Origin: JACKBK01 sp963707275
Lineage (GTDB): Bacteria; Chloroflexota; Anaerolineae; JAAEKA01
DNA: 64,000 nucleotides
Direction of reading: 5' to 3'
NCBI GenBank assembly: GCA_963707275.1
Contig: CAVPPH010000001.1
Location: 806,001-870,000, forward strand
Shown piece after piece: positions 24,435 to 35,021 of the stretch. Made by a program: the position numbers and the translations under genes. The stretch's first letter is position 1; the number at the start of each line of letters is the position of its first letter. Below the pieces are notes generated by a model. That model searched no databases, had not been told where the DNA came from, and was given only the letters and a program-made list of their open reading frames with translations.

Positions 24435-25022
24435 TTATCGCCGCCGCAGCAGCATCGGCAGGAACAGCCTGCGCATCGACGTAGACTGGGCCACCGTGAC
24501 GTTGCCAGCTACGACTGTTACTGGCACAATGTTGGCGTCCGCGTCGGTCACCTGCACTTGAGTCAGCGCTATGGAACTCGCCCCCGGCCCTGTGGCTTGG
24601 AACTGGATCGTGGCCAGATCTCCATTGCCTGCCGGCCCGCTAGCGGAGCCGAAGCTGTACGCACCAAACACGGGCTGGGTGAGATTCGCAGGGTTCTCCA
24701 GCCGCAGTTCGCCCGTCGAGCGTCCCGTGCTTCCCAGGAAAGGTGTCAGCGCCATCCAGTCCGGGTCGGTACTCAATACGGCATGGTTGAACGAAACGCC
24801 AAATTCAAACGCCCCCAGGTTGGCGGCCTGACTGGCTCGGATTGTCACCAGAAACGCCTGACCCGCGGGCACCGGTTGGGCCGGACCGATCACGGTCAGG
24901 GTAATGGGAGCGGCAGGCGCAGCATGGCTGTCGATGGATCCGCCCGCCAGCAGCACGGTCAACGCGACTGCCAGCAACGCAGCGACCCTCGTCACGTGTC
25001 CTCGAAGTGTTCCAGCATTCAT
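24435..25022 (-). CDS. Secreted cohesin-like domain protein
   Basis: 195 residues from the ATG at 25022, chosen because GAGGAAAC precedes it and the signal peptide (VTRVAALLAVALTVLLAGGS) then starts properly; an upstream in-frame ATG at 25097 would bury it. The mature part is one beta-sandwich resembling cohesins (TVIGPAQPVPAGQAFLVTI, LGAFEFGVSFNHAVL, DLATIQFQATGPGASSIALT, VTDADANIVPVTV). A short basic tail RRLFLPMLLRRR follows. Such domains bind dockerins or act as cell-surface modules. No dockerin gene is visible nearby. Confidence 0.7.
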   Translation of the reverse strand: MNAGTLRGHVTRVAALLAVALTVLLAGGSIDSHAAPAAPITLTVIGPAQPVPAGQAFLVTIRASQAANLGAFEFGVSFNHAVLSTDPDWMALTPFLGSTGRSTGELRLENPANLTQPVFGAYSFGSASGPAGNGDLATIQFQATGPGASSIALTQVQVTDADANIVPVTVVAGNVTVAQSTSMRRLFLPMLLRRR

Positions 25023-25317
25023 AGTTTCCTCAAGTTGTTCCGAAATTTCCCCTGAAGCATAGCACATTGGCCTGCTTTCGCCAATCCTGCGTGACACGCA
25101 TCGCGCGGACTGTCGGCTCCATCGTAGGATAAGCGTAGGACGCGCGGCGAGAAAACTCCCGCTGAGCGCGCGATAATGCAGATCACACCGATCTGTTCAA
25201 AACAAAAATACTGCTTGTCTTGCGCGACCATGGCAGAAACGCGCCTGTTTGCACGTTCAATACCTATAGATGTCCTTCGTCTAATCTGGTGGAGTCGATG
25301 CTTTCGCGGTGGCTACT

Positions 25318-26258
25318 ATGAATTCGATACAAGTCTTATTGTTTGGCAAGTTTCAGATTCTATACAGCGGGGCGGAACTGGCCGGCATTGAAGGTCGCAA
25401 GACGCAGGAACTGCTGGCTTATCTTCTCATTTACAGAAGCCGCGCCCACGTCCGCGAGGTTCTGGCGGAGACGCTCTGGGGCGAGGCGCAACACGCGCAG
25501 ACCCGCAAGTACCTGCGACAGGCGCTGTGGCAGGTGCAGACCGCGCTCGAACCGTGCGCCGTTGAAGACGGCGCGGGGCCATTGGTAGCCGACCCGGATT
25601 GGGTTCAGTTCAACCCGCAGGCGCCGCTGTGGCTGGATGTAGCGCAGTTCGAAGACGCGTTCGCGCGCTGTCAGGGCACGGCCGGCGGCGATCTGGACAA
25701 CGCGTGCGTGGATGGCTTGAGCCGCGCGGTGCAGCTTTACCGGGGTGATCTGCTGGAAGGCTGCTACCAGGACTGGTGCATCTTCGAGCGAGAGCGCCTG
25801 CAGAACATGTATCTGGCAATGCTGGACAAGCTGATCGACTGGTGTCAGGCGCACGAGGAATACGAGATCGGGCTTGGCTACGGCGATCAAATACTGCGCT
25901 ACGACCGCGGCGCGAGCGCACCCATCGCCGGATGATGCGGCTCTACTACCTGGCGGGCGATCGGACCTCCGCGCTGCGGCAGTATGAGCAGCTTATTCGC
26001 GCTCTACGCGAGGAACTCAGCGTCAAACCGTCGCGGCGCTCCGTGCTGCTTTGGGAGCAGATACGGGCAGACACCTACGACGACGGCCCGCCTTCCGGCG
26101 GTTCGACCACTTCGAACGGCCCGCGCCGGCCGGGCGCGGGCCAGTCACACCCCGACCCGCGCGCCCACCTGCGTCACTTGCACGAGTCGTTGACCGCCAT
26201 GCAGCGCCAGATCCGCCAGGAATTGGAGGCCATCGAGCTGGCGCTGACAGAGGCCTGA
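25318..26258 (+). CDS. SARP/BTAD-family transcription regulator (one frameshift)
   Basis: About 313 residues. The N-terminal winged helix (VLLFGKFQILYSGAELAGIE, KTQELLAYLLIYR, VLAETLWGEAQHAQTRKYL) is followed by a bacterial transcription-activation TPR domain (BTAD; LYRGDLLEGCYQDWCIFERE, RMMRLYYLAGDRTSALRQYE, EELSVKPS). A single shift near 25910 joins the two parts (YDRA-RERTHRRMM). There is no NB-ARC ATPase, so it is a short regulator. It starts at ATG 25318 with GGTGG upstream; GTG 25309 is possible. It lies immediately upstream of the eCIS operon in the same orientation but has its own terminator. Control of the eCIS is plausible, not shown. Confidence 0.85.
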
Positions 26259-26280
26259 GCCGCCGCCAGCACCCACATCA

Positions 26281-26306
26281 CGCCCGCGAATCGCAGCGGG
26301 CGTTTT
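26281..26306 (+). terminator. Terminator after the BTAD regulator
   Basis: CGCCCGC (26281-26287) / GCGGGCG (26296-26302), 8-base loop, then TTTT. It is followed by a pyrimidine-rich TTTCCTTCCC near-tandem tract (26308-26360). Confidence 0.75.
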
Positions 26307-26408
26307 CGCGTCCCCTTTCTTTTTCCTCTTTTCCTTCCCTTCACCTGTTTTCCCTTCCCCGACAGACGCCCATACATACGCCCAAAAGACGCCGTTGGCC
26401 CGCTTGGT

Positions 26409-26417
26409 TGCTATACT
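26409..26417 (+). promoter_or_regulatory. Possible extended -10 promoter of the eCIS operon
   Basis: TGCTATACT is an extended -10 box about 100 bases before the first eCIS-associated gene. No good -35 hexamer lies at the proper distance. It is the only promoter-like sequence noticed between the BTAD terminator and the operon. Confidence 0.35.
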
Positions 26418-26513
26418 GCGTGAAGCTTATCGCGGCGAAGTCGTAGCTGCGAGGGCGGAGCCGACCGCGTTCAATCCGAATCTGGCTGCCTGGAAGCGAG
26501 TACTGGCTGGTTC

Positions 26514-26753
26514 ATGGATCCCTACGAGTCCCACTCGTTTATTGTGAAGATATGGCTCGAAGAGTTGCTTGAGGAAGCAGACGAAGCAACCTGGCGCGGC
26601 CACATCACACACGTGCCGAGCCAGGAACGGCGCTATCTGAACACCCTGGACGATGTTATTGATTTTGTCGGACCCTACCTGGAGCGTCTCGGCGTCAAAC
26701 CAAACGTCTACCGCCGCGGCCGGCTGAAGCGGCCCCGCTCCAACCCAGGCTGA
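26514..26753 (+). CDS. Small conserved hypothetical protein at the eCIS operon start
   Basis: 79 residues (MDPYESHSFIVKIWLEELLE, WRGHITHVPSQERRYLNTLD, IDFVGPYLERLGV, basic tail). Small proteins with this SFIVKIW...W.GHITHV...RRYL pattern occur in several phyla as unassigned proteins. The order beta strand, WRGHITHV and a terminal helix suggests a compact alpha/beta fold. No Shine-Dalgarno is obvious. It sits 16 bases before the Pvc16-like gene, so it is probably co-transcribed. Function unknown. Confidence 0.7.
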   Translation: MDPYESHSFIVKIWLEELLEEADEATWRGHITHVPSQERRYLNTLDDVIDFVGPYLERLGVKPNVYRRGRLKRPRSNPG

Positions 26754-26769
26754 TCGATCCTGAAATTCT

Positions 26770-27361
26770 ATGGCCGACTACCGAGCATTTGCCGCAGTCA
26801 GCGAGGCCGTTCTGGCCCTGCTGCGAAGCAACTACCAGCCTGAAGATTTCAACAACGAGTTGGACTTCAGGGTGTTTCTGGCGCGCGATTTCGGTTCGGC
26901 CTCCCTGCAATCCGGCGTGAGCCTTTTCCTCTATCGCGTCATCCCAAACGGAACCTACCGTGCGCCGGCTGGCCGGCTGACCGATGACGGTCGCCGCTTC
27001 CGCAACCAGCTCGCCGTCGACATGCACTTCATCCTCAGCGCCTGGGGCCGCGAGGCCAGCCTGCAGCACACCATTGCTGGCTGGATGATGCGGGTGATGG
27101 AGGATTCGCCGGTGTTGCCTGCCGGCCTGCTCAACAGCGTCATTCCTGACGTATTCCAGCCTGACGAGTCGGTGGAGTTGACGCTGGCCGATCTCAGCAA
27201 CGAGGATTTATTGCACGTCTGGGAGACCCTGGTGCAGAACGTCTACCAGCTTTCGGTGCCCTACGTGGCGCGCAACATTCGCATCGAGTTCGCGTCTGTT
27301 GCTGGCAGCCGGCCAGCCTGTCCAGCAACGCACCTTCGACTACACGAGCGTCGAGGCCTAG
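26770..27361 (+). CDS. eCIS terminal cap protein, Pvc16-like (DUF4255)
   Basis: About 197 residues. Pattern of the Pvc16/DUF4255 N-terminal domain: YRAFAAVSEAVLALLRSNY, VSLFLYRVIPNGTYR, LAVDMHFILSAWGREASLQH, TIAGWMMRVMEDSPVLPAGL. In Pvc and Afp particles this family caps the distal end of sheath and tube and stops polymerisation. One shift near 27290 is needed to reach the natural end (LLLAAGQPVQQRTFDYTSVE). The neighbouring sheath and tube genes support the call. Confidence 0.85.
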
Positions 27362-27367
27362 CCTGCC

Positions 27368-28284
27368 ATGCCAGTTGTCTTCGAGCGCCAGACCATTTTC
27401 ACGCCACTGGGCATCCGCTTCTGGGATCCGGCGACCGACGCGCAGGTCGGCGACGGTCTGCGTGTGCGCGCCTGGCCCGACGGCGCTACGGAACCGGTAC
27501 GCGATGCTTTTCGCACCGGCGCGGGCATCTACGCGTTTCAGGGGCTGCCCGGCCTGCGCGACGTGGAGTATCCACCGGCCAACGGCACGGCCAGCCCGCC
27601 GTCCGCACAGCGTTTCGTCGTCTCTGTCGAAGACCAGCAGCGGCGCTTTCTGCCCGCTGTGATGCGCGTCGATGCACCGTTCTACGGCATCTACCCGACA
27701 GCCGGCGCGGCCAGTCCGCCAGCCGAAAGCCTGCCTGGCGTTTATCTCTTTTCGGCGCCCTGGCGGCCGGCGACTGCACTTTCGTCGGTGCGGGCCGATC
27801 TGGTGCGCCAGTCCACCGGCCAGCCGGCAGCGTACGCAGTGTTGGAGTTGGATGTCGAGGGCAGCGGCACCTGGCACGGCATCGCCGATGAGCGCGGCTG
27901 CGTGGCCGTTCTCTTTCCCGTGCCGCCCTTCCAGGCGACGCTGGGCAGTTCGCCGCCCGGTCCGCAGGCGCCGCCCCAGGAGCAGCAGTGGCAGGTGACG
28001 GCGCGGGTGCTCTACGATCCGGCCAACCTTGGAGACGCCAGCGGGCGCTTATCTGCCCGACCTGCGCACCATCCTTGACCCAAGCTGCTGGCGCAGTCTG
28101 GCCAACGGCCGCCGGCCTGCCAACCGCTGAGTTAAATGCGACCTTGAGTTTCGGCCAGGACCTGGTATTACGAACTACCGGCCTGGCCGCGACCAGGCTC
28201 TCTGATCGACACAGTCTGAGAAGTCGAGCTTTTTCGGCAAAGCTCGACTTCTGTCGGGATGCTCAGCAGCTTTGTAACTACTAG
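27368..28284 (+). CDS. eCIS-associated accessory protein, beta-rich (frameshifted)
   Basis: About 300 residues starting 7 bases after the Pvc16-like gene. The N-terminus has a carboxypeptidase-regulatory-like flavour (IFTPLGIRFWDPATDAQVGD, LRVRAWPDGATEPVRDAFRT, GIYAFQGLPGLRDVEY), and the middle has ELDVEGSGTWHGIADERG. Two shifts near 28030 and 28075 lead to LETPAGAYLPDLRTIL and AELNATLSFGQDLVLRTTG. The true end is uncertain because a repeat element follows. Similar proteins lie next to Pvc16 in other eCIS loci, but I cannot assign a structural role. Confidence 0.6.
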
Positions 28285-28384
28285 CTCGTCATTCCCGCGA
28301 AGGCGGGAATCTAGCGTTCTGAAAAGTGGATTCCTGCCTTCGCGGGAATGACGACCCACAAGAAGGTGGACTTTGCCGAAAAAC
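28221..28384. repeat. Composite inverted-repeat element upstream of sheath 1
   Basis: Contains the hairpin AAGTCGAGCTTT (28221-28232) / AAAGCTCGACTT (28239-28250), then a large inverted repeat with arms 28287-28310 and 28330-28353 (GTCATTCCCGCGAAGG and its complement, 23 of 24 matching), then CTTTGCCGAAAAAC (28371-28384), which is the inverse of TTTTTCGGCAAAG at 28230-28242. Nested arms give it a miniature-element look. It overlaps the 3' end of the preceding reading frame. Confidence 0.7.
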
Positions 28385-28427
28385 TTAGCTTCCACCGCCA
28401 ATGGGATCCACCTTAGGAGGTCGAACC

Positions 28428-30303
<1,876 letters not shown>

Positions 30304-30435
30304 CGGACGGTAAACGGCAATCAGTAACCAGTAATCGGTATTCGGAAAGCGGTTGCGCGCAGGTTTTCTGCAATACGCATTACGCAATACGCAATACCTG
30401 ATTTGCCGCACAACACCCTGTGAGGAGAGTAACCC
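30304..30435. repeat. Short near-tandem repeat spacer (sheath 1 / tube 1)
   Basis: Units CAGTAACCAGTAATCGGTA, then a second family CGCATTACGCAATACGCAAT. The tube gene keeps its own GAGGAG ribosome site after the repeat. Confidence 0.7.
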
Positions 30436-30888
30436 ATGGCTGAATTTCGAGAGCGCCCCTACGGCCAGTTCAACTTCCTGGTCGACCTTGGCACCGGCGA
30501 CACGGCCAGCGCCCAGGCCGGTTTCCAGGAGGTCAGCGGGCTGGGCATGGAGATCACCGTCGCTGAGTACCGCAACGGCAACGAAAAGGACAACGCGCCG
30601 CGCAAGATGACCGGCATGTACAAGGTGCCTGACATCACGCTCAAGCGCGGCGTCATCGGCGCACTGGATCTGTACGAGTGGCTCGACCAGGTGCGGGCCG
30701 GCTCGCAGGCCTCCCTGCGCACCATCACCGTCCAGCTCCAGAACGAGGATCACACCAGCGTCGTCATGGAGTGGAAGCTGACCAACGCCCGCCCTACCAA
30801 GTACACCGGTCCCTCTCTCAACGGCAAGGGCACCGATGTCGCCGTCGAGGAACTGGTGCTGGCCTGCGAGCGCATCGACCTGGCGTAG
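30436..30888 (+). CDS. Inner tube protein 1 (Pvc1/gp19-like)
   Basis: 150 residues, the usual size. Tail-tube (gp19) motifs: RPYGQFNFLVDL, FQEVSGLGMEITVAEYRNGN, RKMTGMYKVPDITLKRGVIG, LDLYEWLDQV, and the closing VAVEELVLACERID. Hexameric rings of this protein stack to make the rigid tube pushed into the target. Translation uses GAGGAG about 8 bases before the ATG. Intact. Confidence 0.95.
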   Translation: MAEFRERPYGQFNFLVDLGTGDTASAQAGFQEVSGLGMEITVAEYRNGNEKDNAPRKMTGMYKVPDITLKRGVIGALDLYEWLDQVRAGSQASLRTITVQLQNEDHTSVVMEWKLTNARPTKYTGPSLNGKGTDVAVEELVLACERIDLA

Positions 30889-30968
30889 TCCGGTAATCGG
30901 TAAAAGTTGATCGGTCAACATTTCTGAACCGATCACCGACTACCGAATACGGATCACCGATCACCAAG
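30889..30968. repeat. GATCACCG short near-tandem repeat spacer (tube 1 / sheath 2)
   Basis: Left side GGTAATCGGTAAAAGTTGAT, right side ACCGATCACCGACTACCGA and CGGATCACCGATCACC. The two sides are roughly inverted. The next ATG follows the repeat directly without a Shine-Dalgarno. Confidence 0.75.
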
Positions 30969-33623
30969 ATGAACACCACCCTCCCCCGCCTCCCCGGCGT
31001 CTACTTCCTCCCGCCGACGCAGCCGGCCACGCTGGCGCTGCCTCGGCTGGATGTGACCGCGTTTGTCGGCTTCGCCCAGCGCGGCCCGCTGCACACGCCG
31101 GTCGCAGTCGAGGATGTCGACACCTACCGCGCGGTCTTCGGCGGCGACGTGCCGCTGGCGCGTGACGGCGACGCAGGGGCGAGGTCTCCTCGCCCTGGCG
31201 CAGCCGGCATGCAGATCGTTCGCGCGCATCTGCCGGACGCGGTTGCAGCCTTCTTCAAGAACGGCGGACGGCGCTGCTTCGTGGTGCGGGTGGCTGGTGA
31301 CACGGCTTCGACGGCGCGGCTGCGCGTGCCCGGACTGGTGGGCATCGACAACGCCGGCGAGCCGCGGCTGGGCTGGCTGCACGCCGGATCGCCGGGCGGG
31401 TGGTCGAAGACGCTGCGGCTGGCCAGCCGGCTGCGCCAGTCGCCACTACCGGTCAGTGCGTTCACTCTGCAGGATGACGGCAGCCTGCTCTGGCAGACCG
31501 GCAGCGCGCCGCAGGCGATCCAGACCGGCGATCTGCTGCGGCTGGTCTTCGCGGACGACCAGCAGTGGCTTTTTCCGGTGACCGGACAGCTCGCCTCGGC
31601 TGATCCTGACACCGCGACGACCGTCACGCTCTTTGCCACGCGGGCTTACGAGGTTGTAACTGAGCTGGCTGGGCCGGGCAGTGAGGAAGTGACGGTCATC
31701 GCCCGCCTCACGCTGGACGGGACGGAAACGCTGGCAGGATCGGGCGAGCTGTCATCGGACGCTGACGGCCTGGCGCTGGTGATGGCCGGCGCGGACGCGG
31801 AGACAGTTGTACCGGGCGACGTGCTGCGGCTGAGGCTGGCGGGCGGCGAGGTCGTCCTGTTCTCGGTGACTGGCACGCAGTCCCTGGGCGAAATCGGCTC
31901 GCCGCCACAGATCAGCGTCGAATTGCGGGCCAGCAGCCTGCTGGCGCTGCCGGGCCGTGAGCTGCCCGCTGCCAGTCTCCCCGCTTTGATCCAGATCGAC
32001 CGGCTGCGCTTCGACCAGCTTCTGTGGCTGGATAAGCTGCGCCTGCCGGCCATCGACGAGGTGGCATTCAACGGCGGACATCCGCGCTACTGGGGCGAGG
32101 CCGCTCTGGCCGAGTCGAGCCTGCGGCGCAGTGGGCGTGCCAACAACGCGGGCGTCGAAGCCGGAGAAATCGCGCGGCTATATCGTGAGCTGCAGTCCGA
32201 ACGGCGCAGCGAACCGGGCCAGGCAACCGGGATCGCCACCGAACGCAGCGGCGACCTGACAGCACAGGCGTTGGCGGCGCTGCTGGCGCCCGTCGACGAG
32301 TCGCTGGCCGGGCTGACCTGGCTGCCGGTCGGGATGCTGTCGATCATCAGCGAGGCCGACGCGGTCGGCCCGGACGAGGACGAACTGGGTGTCGACGGGC
32401 TGGAAAGCTTCGCCAGCAGCCTGTTCGTCGATCCGGTGCTGGTACCCAATCCAGCGCTCCAGCCGCGCTCCGGCAGCGGGCTGGAGGCGGACGCCTTCAG
32501 TCGCTACTACGTTCAGAACCGTCGGCTGCACGGCATCCACAGCCTGCTGTTCGTGCCGGAGGTGTCGCTGATCGCCGTGCCTGACGCAATACATCGACTC
32601 TGGACCGACGGAATCGCGCCGCCTGACGTGGCGCTGCCTGCCCCGTCTGCTTTACCGCCGGATTGGGCTGACTTCCAGGGCTGCGTTGTGGACGAGGACG
32701 GAGACGGCGCGGCTGAGGTGCCAGCGCCTGTCGACGACACTGCTGGGTTGCCGCTGCTGCAATCAGCCGGGAGCTACGACAGCCAAAACCTGCTGGACGT
32801 GCAGCACACGCTGGTCAACATCTGCCAGGCGCGCCGCGACCTGGTGGCGGTGCTGGCGCTGCCTGGGCACTTCGAAAAGCGCCAGTGCATCGAGTGGCAG
32901 GAAGCGCTGCGACAACGGCTGGGCCTGCCGCGGCAACGCAGCGCGTTCACGGGCATCACCGACTTCGTGGACCTGAGCTACGTCGCGGTCTACCATCCGT
33001 GGCTGATGGTGGCCGACGATGCCGTGACGGGCGACGTGCCGGTGCTGCGTGTCGTCCCGCCCGATGGCGCGATCTGCGGCACGATTGCCGCCCGTGAGCG
33101 GCAGCGTCAGGTCTGGGTCGCGCCGGCCAACATGCCGCTGCAAGGTGTGCTCGACCTGACGCCGGCGATAAGCACCGATGACTGGGCCGATCTGTTCGAG
33201 GATCAGTTCAACCTGATCCGCCGCGAGCCAGGCGACTTCCGCGCCATGAGTGCGCATACGCTGAGCGAGGAAAGGCAGCTCCTGCAGCTTTCCGTGCGCC
33301 GGCTGATGATCCTGCTGCGCAAGGTGGCGCTGGAACGAGGCATGGTCTGGACCTTCGAGAACAACGACGAGCGACTGCGCGATGGGGTGCGCTCGACATT
33401 GGAGGCGCTGCTGCGCTTCATGTTCGAACGGGGCGCGTTTGCCGGCCGGACGGCACAAGAGGCCTTTCGGGTAGCAACAGGCAGCAGCGTCAATACCCGC
33501 CAAAGCATCGACCAGGGCCGTTTCATCGCGCAGATCCAGGTTGCGCCCTCTGAACCGATGGAGTTTATCACCGTGCAGTTGAGCCGGGCCAGCGACGGCG
33601 TGCTGGTGGTGGCCGAGGCATAA
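30969..33623 (+). CDS. Large second sheath protein (Pvc2-4-like)
   Basis: 884 residues, longer than a typical 350-650 residue sheath. N-terminal sheath start (RLPGVYFLPPTQPATLALPR, DVTAFVGFAQRGPLHTPVAV) and HLPDAVAAFFKNGGRRCFVV. A large insertion of about 430 residues contains repeated beta modules (TGDLLRLVFADDQQWLFPVT; PGDVLRLRLAGGEVVLFSVT). The C-terminal conserved sheath core is WVAPANMPLQGVLDLTPAIS, SVRRLMILLRKVALERGMVW, FENNDERLRDGVRSTLEALL. Second sheaths in eCIS usually sit at the baseplate end. The insertion may decorate the particle surface. Intact; no Shine-Dalgarno after the repeat. Confidence 0.9.
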   Translation: MNTTLPRLPGVYFLPPTQPATLALPRLDVTAFVGFAQRGPLHTPVAVEDVDTYRAVFGGDVPLARDGDAGARSPRPGAAGMQIVRAHLPDAVAAFFKNGGRRCFVVRVAGDTASTARLRVPGLVGIDNAGEPRLGWLHAGSPGGWSKTLRLASRLRQSPLPVSAFTLQDDGSLLWQTGSAPQAIQTGDLLRLVFADDQQWLFPVTGQLASADPDTATTVTLFATRAYEVVTELAGPGSEEVTVIARLTLDGTETLAGSGELSSDADGLALVMAGADAETVVPGDVLRLRLAGGEVVLFSVTGTQSLGEIGSPPQISVELRASSLLALPGRELPAASLPALIQIDRLRFDQLLWLDKLRLPAIDEVAFNGGHPRYWGEAALAESSLRRSGRANNAGVEAGEIARLYRELQSERRSEPGQATGIATERSGDLTAQALAALLAPVDESLAGLTWLPVGMLSIISEADAVGPDEDELGVDGLESFASSLFVDPVLVPNPALQPRSGSGLEADAFSRYYVQNRRLHGIHSLLFVPEVSLIAVPDAIHRLWTDGIAPPDVALPAPSALPPDWADFQGCVVDEDGDGAAEVPAPVDDTAGLPLLQSAGSYDSQNLLDVQHTLVNICQARRDLVAVLALPGHFEKRQCIEWQEALRQRLGLPRQRSAFTGITDFVDLSYVAVYHPWLMVADDAVTGDVPVLRVVPPDGAICGTIAARERQRQVWVAPANMPLQGVLDLTPAISTDDWADLFEDQFNLIRREPGDFRAMSAHTLSEERQLLQLSVRRLMILLRKVALERGMVWTFENNDERLRDGVRSTLEALLRFMFERGAFAGRTAQEAFRVATGSSVNTRQSIDQGRFIAQIQVAPSEPMEFITVQLSRASDGVLVVAEA

Positions 33624-33625
33624 CC

Positions 33626-34201
33626 ATGGCCAACGAACGACCTTTCCTGGCGTTTCGCTTCGACGTGCAGATCAACGTGCCCGGCGTGCTGGGTTTGACC
33701 AACCCGCTGTGCGACGCGGCGTTTGCCGAGTGCGACGGGCTAGAGATGACCATGGAGCCGAAGACGGTGCGCGAGGGCGGCAACAACACGCAGCAGATCC
33801 ACCTGGTCGGTCCGGTGAGCTACGGCACGCTGACGCTGAAGCGCGGTATGACCAGCAACATCGACCTGTGGAAGTGGTTCACGCAGTCGGTCAGTGGTGA
33901 CACCCGCAGCGCACGCGGCGAGGCCGTGATCGTCATGCGCAACGGCGAGGGCACGGAGCAGGTGCGTTTCAAGGTCCACGATTGCCTGCCGCTCAAGATG
34001 AAGGCGCCGGCGCTCAATGCCAAGGATGGCATGCTGGCTATCGAGGAAATGCAGCTTGCCTACAGCTTCTTCGAGATCGAGGGGCCGCAGCCGCCCTTCG
34101 GTTTGTCGGCTGGCGTGGGAATTTCTGCCGGCGTAGGCGCGTCCGCTGGCGTTGGTTTCTCGGCGTCGGTTTCAGCTTCAGCTTCGTTCGGGTTTGGATA
34201 A
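33626..34201 (+). CDS. Inner tube protein 2 (Pvc5-like) with Gly/Ala/Ser tail
   Basis: 191 residues starting 3 bases after sheath 2. Tube-fold motifs: LAFRFDVQINVPGVLGLT, AFAECDGLEMTMEPKTVREG, TLTLKRGMTSNIDLWKWFTQ, MLAIEEMQLAYSFFEIE. Pvc5-type subunits form the first ring(s) joining tube and baseplate. The last ~32 residues are a low-complexity Gly-Ala-Ser-Val tail made of SAGVG-like repeats, absent from ordinary tube proteins. It resembles an internal DNA repeat and may project from the ring. Intact. Confidence 0.88.
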   Translation: MANERPFLAFRFDVQINVPGVLGLTNPLCDAAFAECDGLEMTMEPKTVREGGNNTQQIHLVGPVSYGTLTLKRGMTSNIDLWKWFTQSVSGDTRSARGEAVIVMRNGEGTEQVRFKVHDCLPLKMKAPALNAKDGMLAIEEMQLAYSFFEIEGPQPPFGLSAGVGISAGVGASAGVGFSASVSASASFGFG

Positions 34202-34210
34202 GGGCCGACC

Positions 34211-34918
34211 ATGACCAGCAGCAAGATCACCAGAGCCGAGCTTGTCGAAATCAAGAAGTTCTCTGCCAGTGCTAACTCGTTGAGCCAGGCAGAGTCGGAG
34301 CACAAGGTTGAGGTCCAGTTTAACCCGCAGAGCCTCAAGCTGAACCTTTCCAACCAGAACACCGGCGGCGACCAGCCGGGCGGCTCGACCAAGCAGTTTG
34401 TCGGCAGCGGGTCATCCAAGCTGTCGCTGGAGCTGCTTTTTGATACCAGCGCAACCGGCAAAGACGTTCGAGCTGAGACGCAGAAGGTGGCCTACTTCGT
34501 CATGGCTCAGGAGCAGGATAACAAGGATGACAAGCGCAAGCCGCCCAATGTCCGTTTTCAATGGGGCAGCTTCATCTTCGAGGGTGTCATCGATTCGATG
34601 GATGAGACGCTGGACTATTTTTCCGAGGAAGGCGTGCCGCTGCGGGCTTCTGTGTCGCTCAGTCTGAGCCGCGACGATATCGTCGTGTTGCGCGGCAATG
34701 CCCGCGGCGGCGGCGCAGGCAACAACACCGGCGCAACCTCGCCGCTGGACGCAGCCCGGCCGGGCGACAGCATCGCCAGCATGGCGGCCCGCATCGGCGC
34801 CAGCGCCGACTGGAAGGCCATCGCCAGCGCCAACAACATCGACGACCCGCTGCGTCTGGAAGCCGGCGCGCGGATCAACCTGAACGCGAAGGCGTCGGCG
34901 TCGGTCAAGTTCGGCTAA
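34211..34918 (+). CDS. LysM-containing tube/baseplate protein (Pvc7-like)
   Basis: 235 residues. The N-terminal part (VEVQFNPQSLKLNLSNQN, KLSLELLFDTSATG, VRFQWGSFIFEGVIDSMDET, LRASVSLSLSRDD) is typical of the contractile-system tube-baseplate connector. The C-terminal LysM (ARPGDSIASMAARIGASADW, IASANNIDDPLRLEAGARIN, about 180-228) is normally found in the Pvc7/gp53-like protein. Here LysM acts as a structural hub domain at the baseplate rather than necessarily binding peptidoglycan. Intact, 9 bases after tube 2. Confidence 0.88.
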   Translation: MTSSKITRAELVEIKKFSASANSLSQAESEHKVEVQFNPQSLKLNLSNQNTGGDQPGGSTKQFVGSGSSKLSLELLFDTSATGKDVRAETQKVAYFVMAQEQDNKDDKRKPPNVRFQWGSFIFEGVIDSMDETLDYFSEEGVPLRASVSLSLSRDDIVVLRGNARGGGAGNNTGATSPLDAARPGDSIASMAARIGASADWKAIASANNIDDPLRLEAGARINLNAKASASVKFG

Positions 34919-34924
34919 ACCGCG

Positions 34925-35008
34925 CCAGGACTGGCAGTGATGGTTGTGACAGGAGTTGGCCACAACGTGACAGACTGTCCTGGCAAGAGGCAGCACTGCC
35001 AGTCCTGG
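34925..35008. repeat. 15-bp inverted repeat CCAGGACTGGCAGTG
   Basis: Arms at 34925-34939 and 34994-35008, spaced 54 bases, between the LysM gene and the next small gene. It could form a long stem-loop in the operon mRNA. Confidence 0.65.
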
Positions 35009-35021
35009 TGAGAGGTAGATC

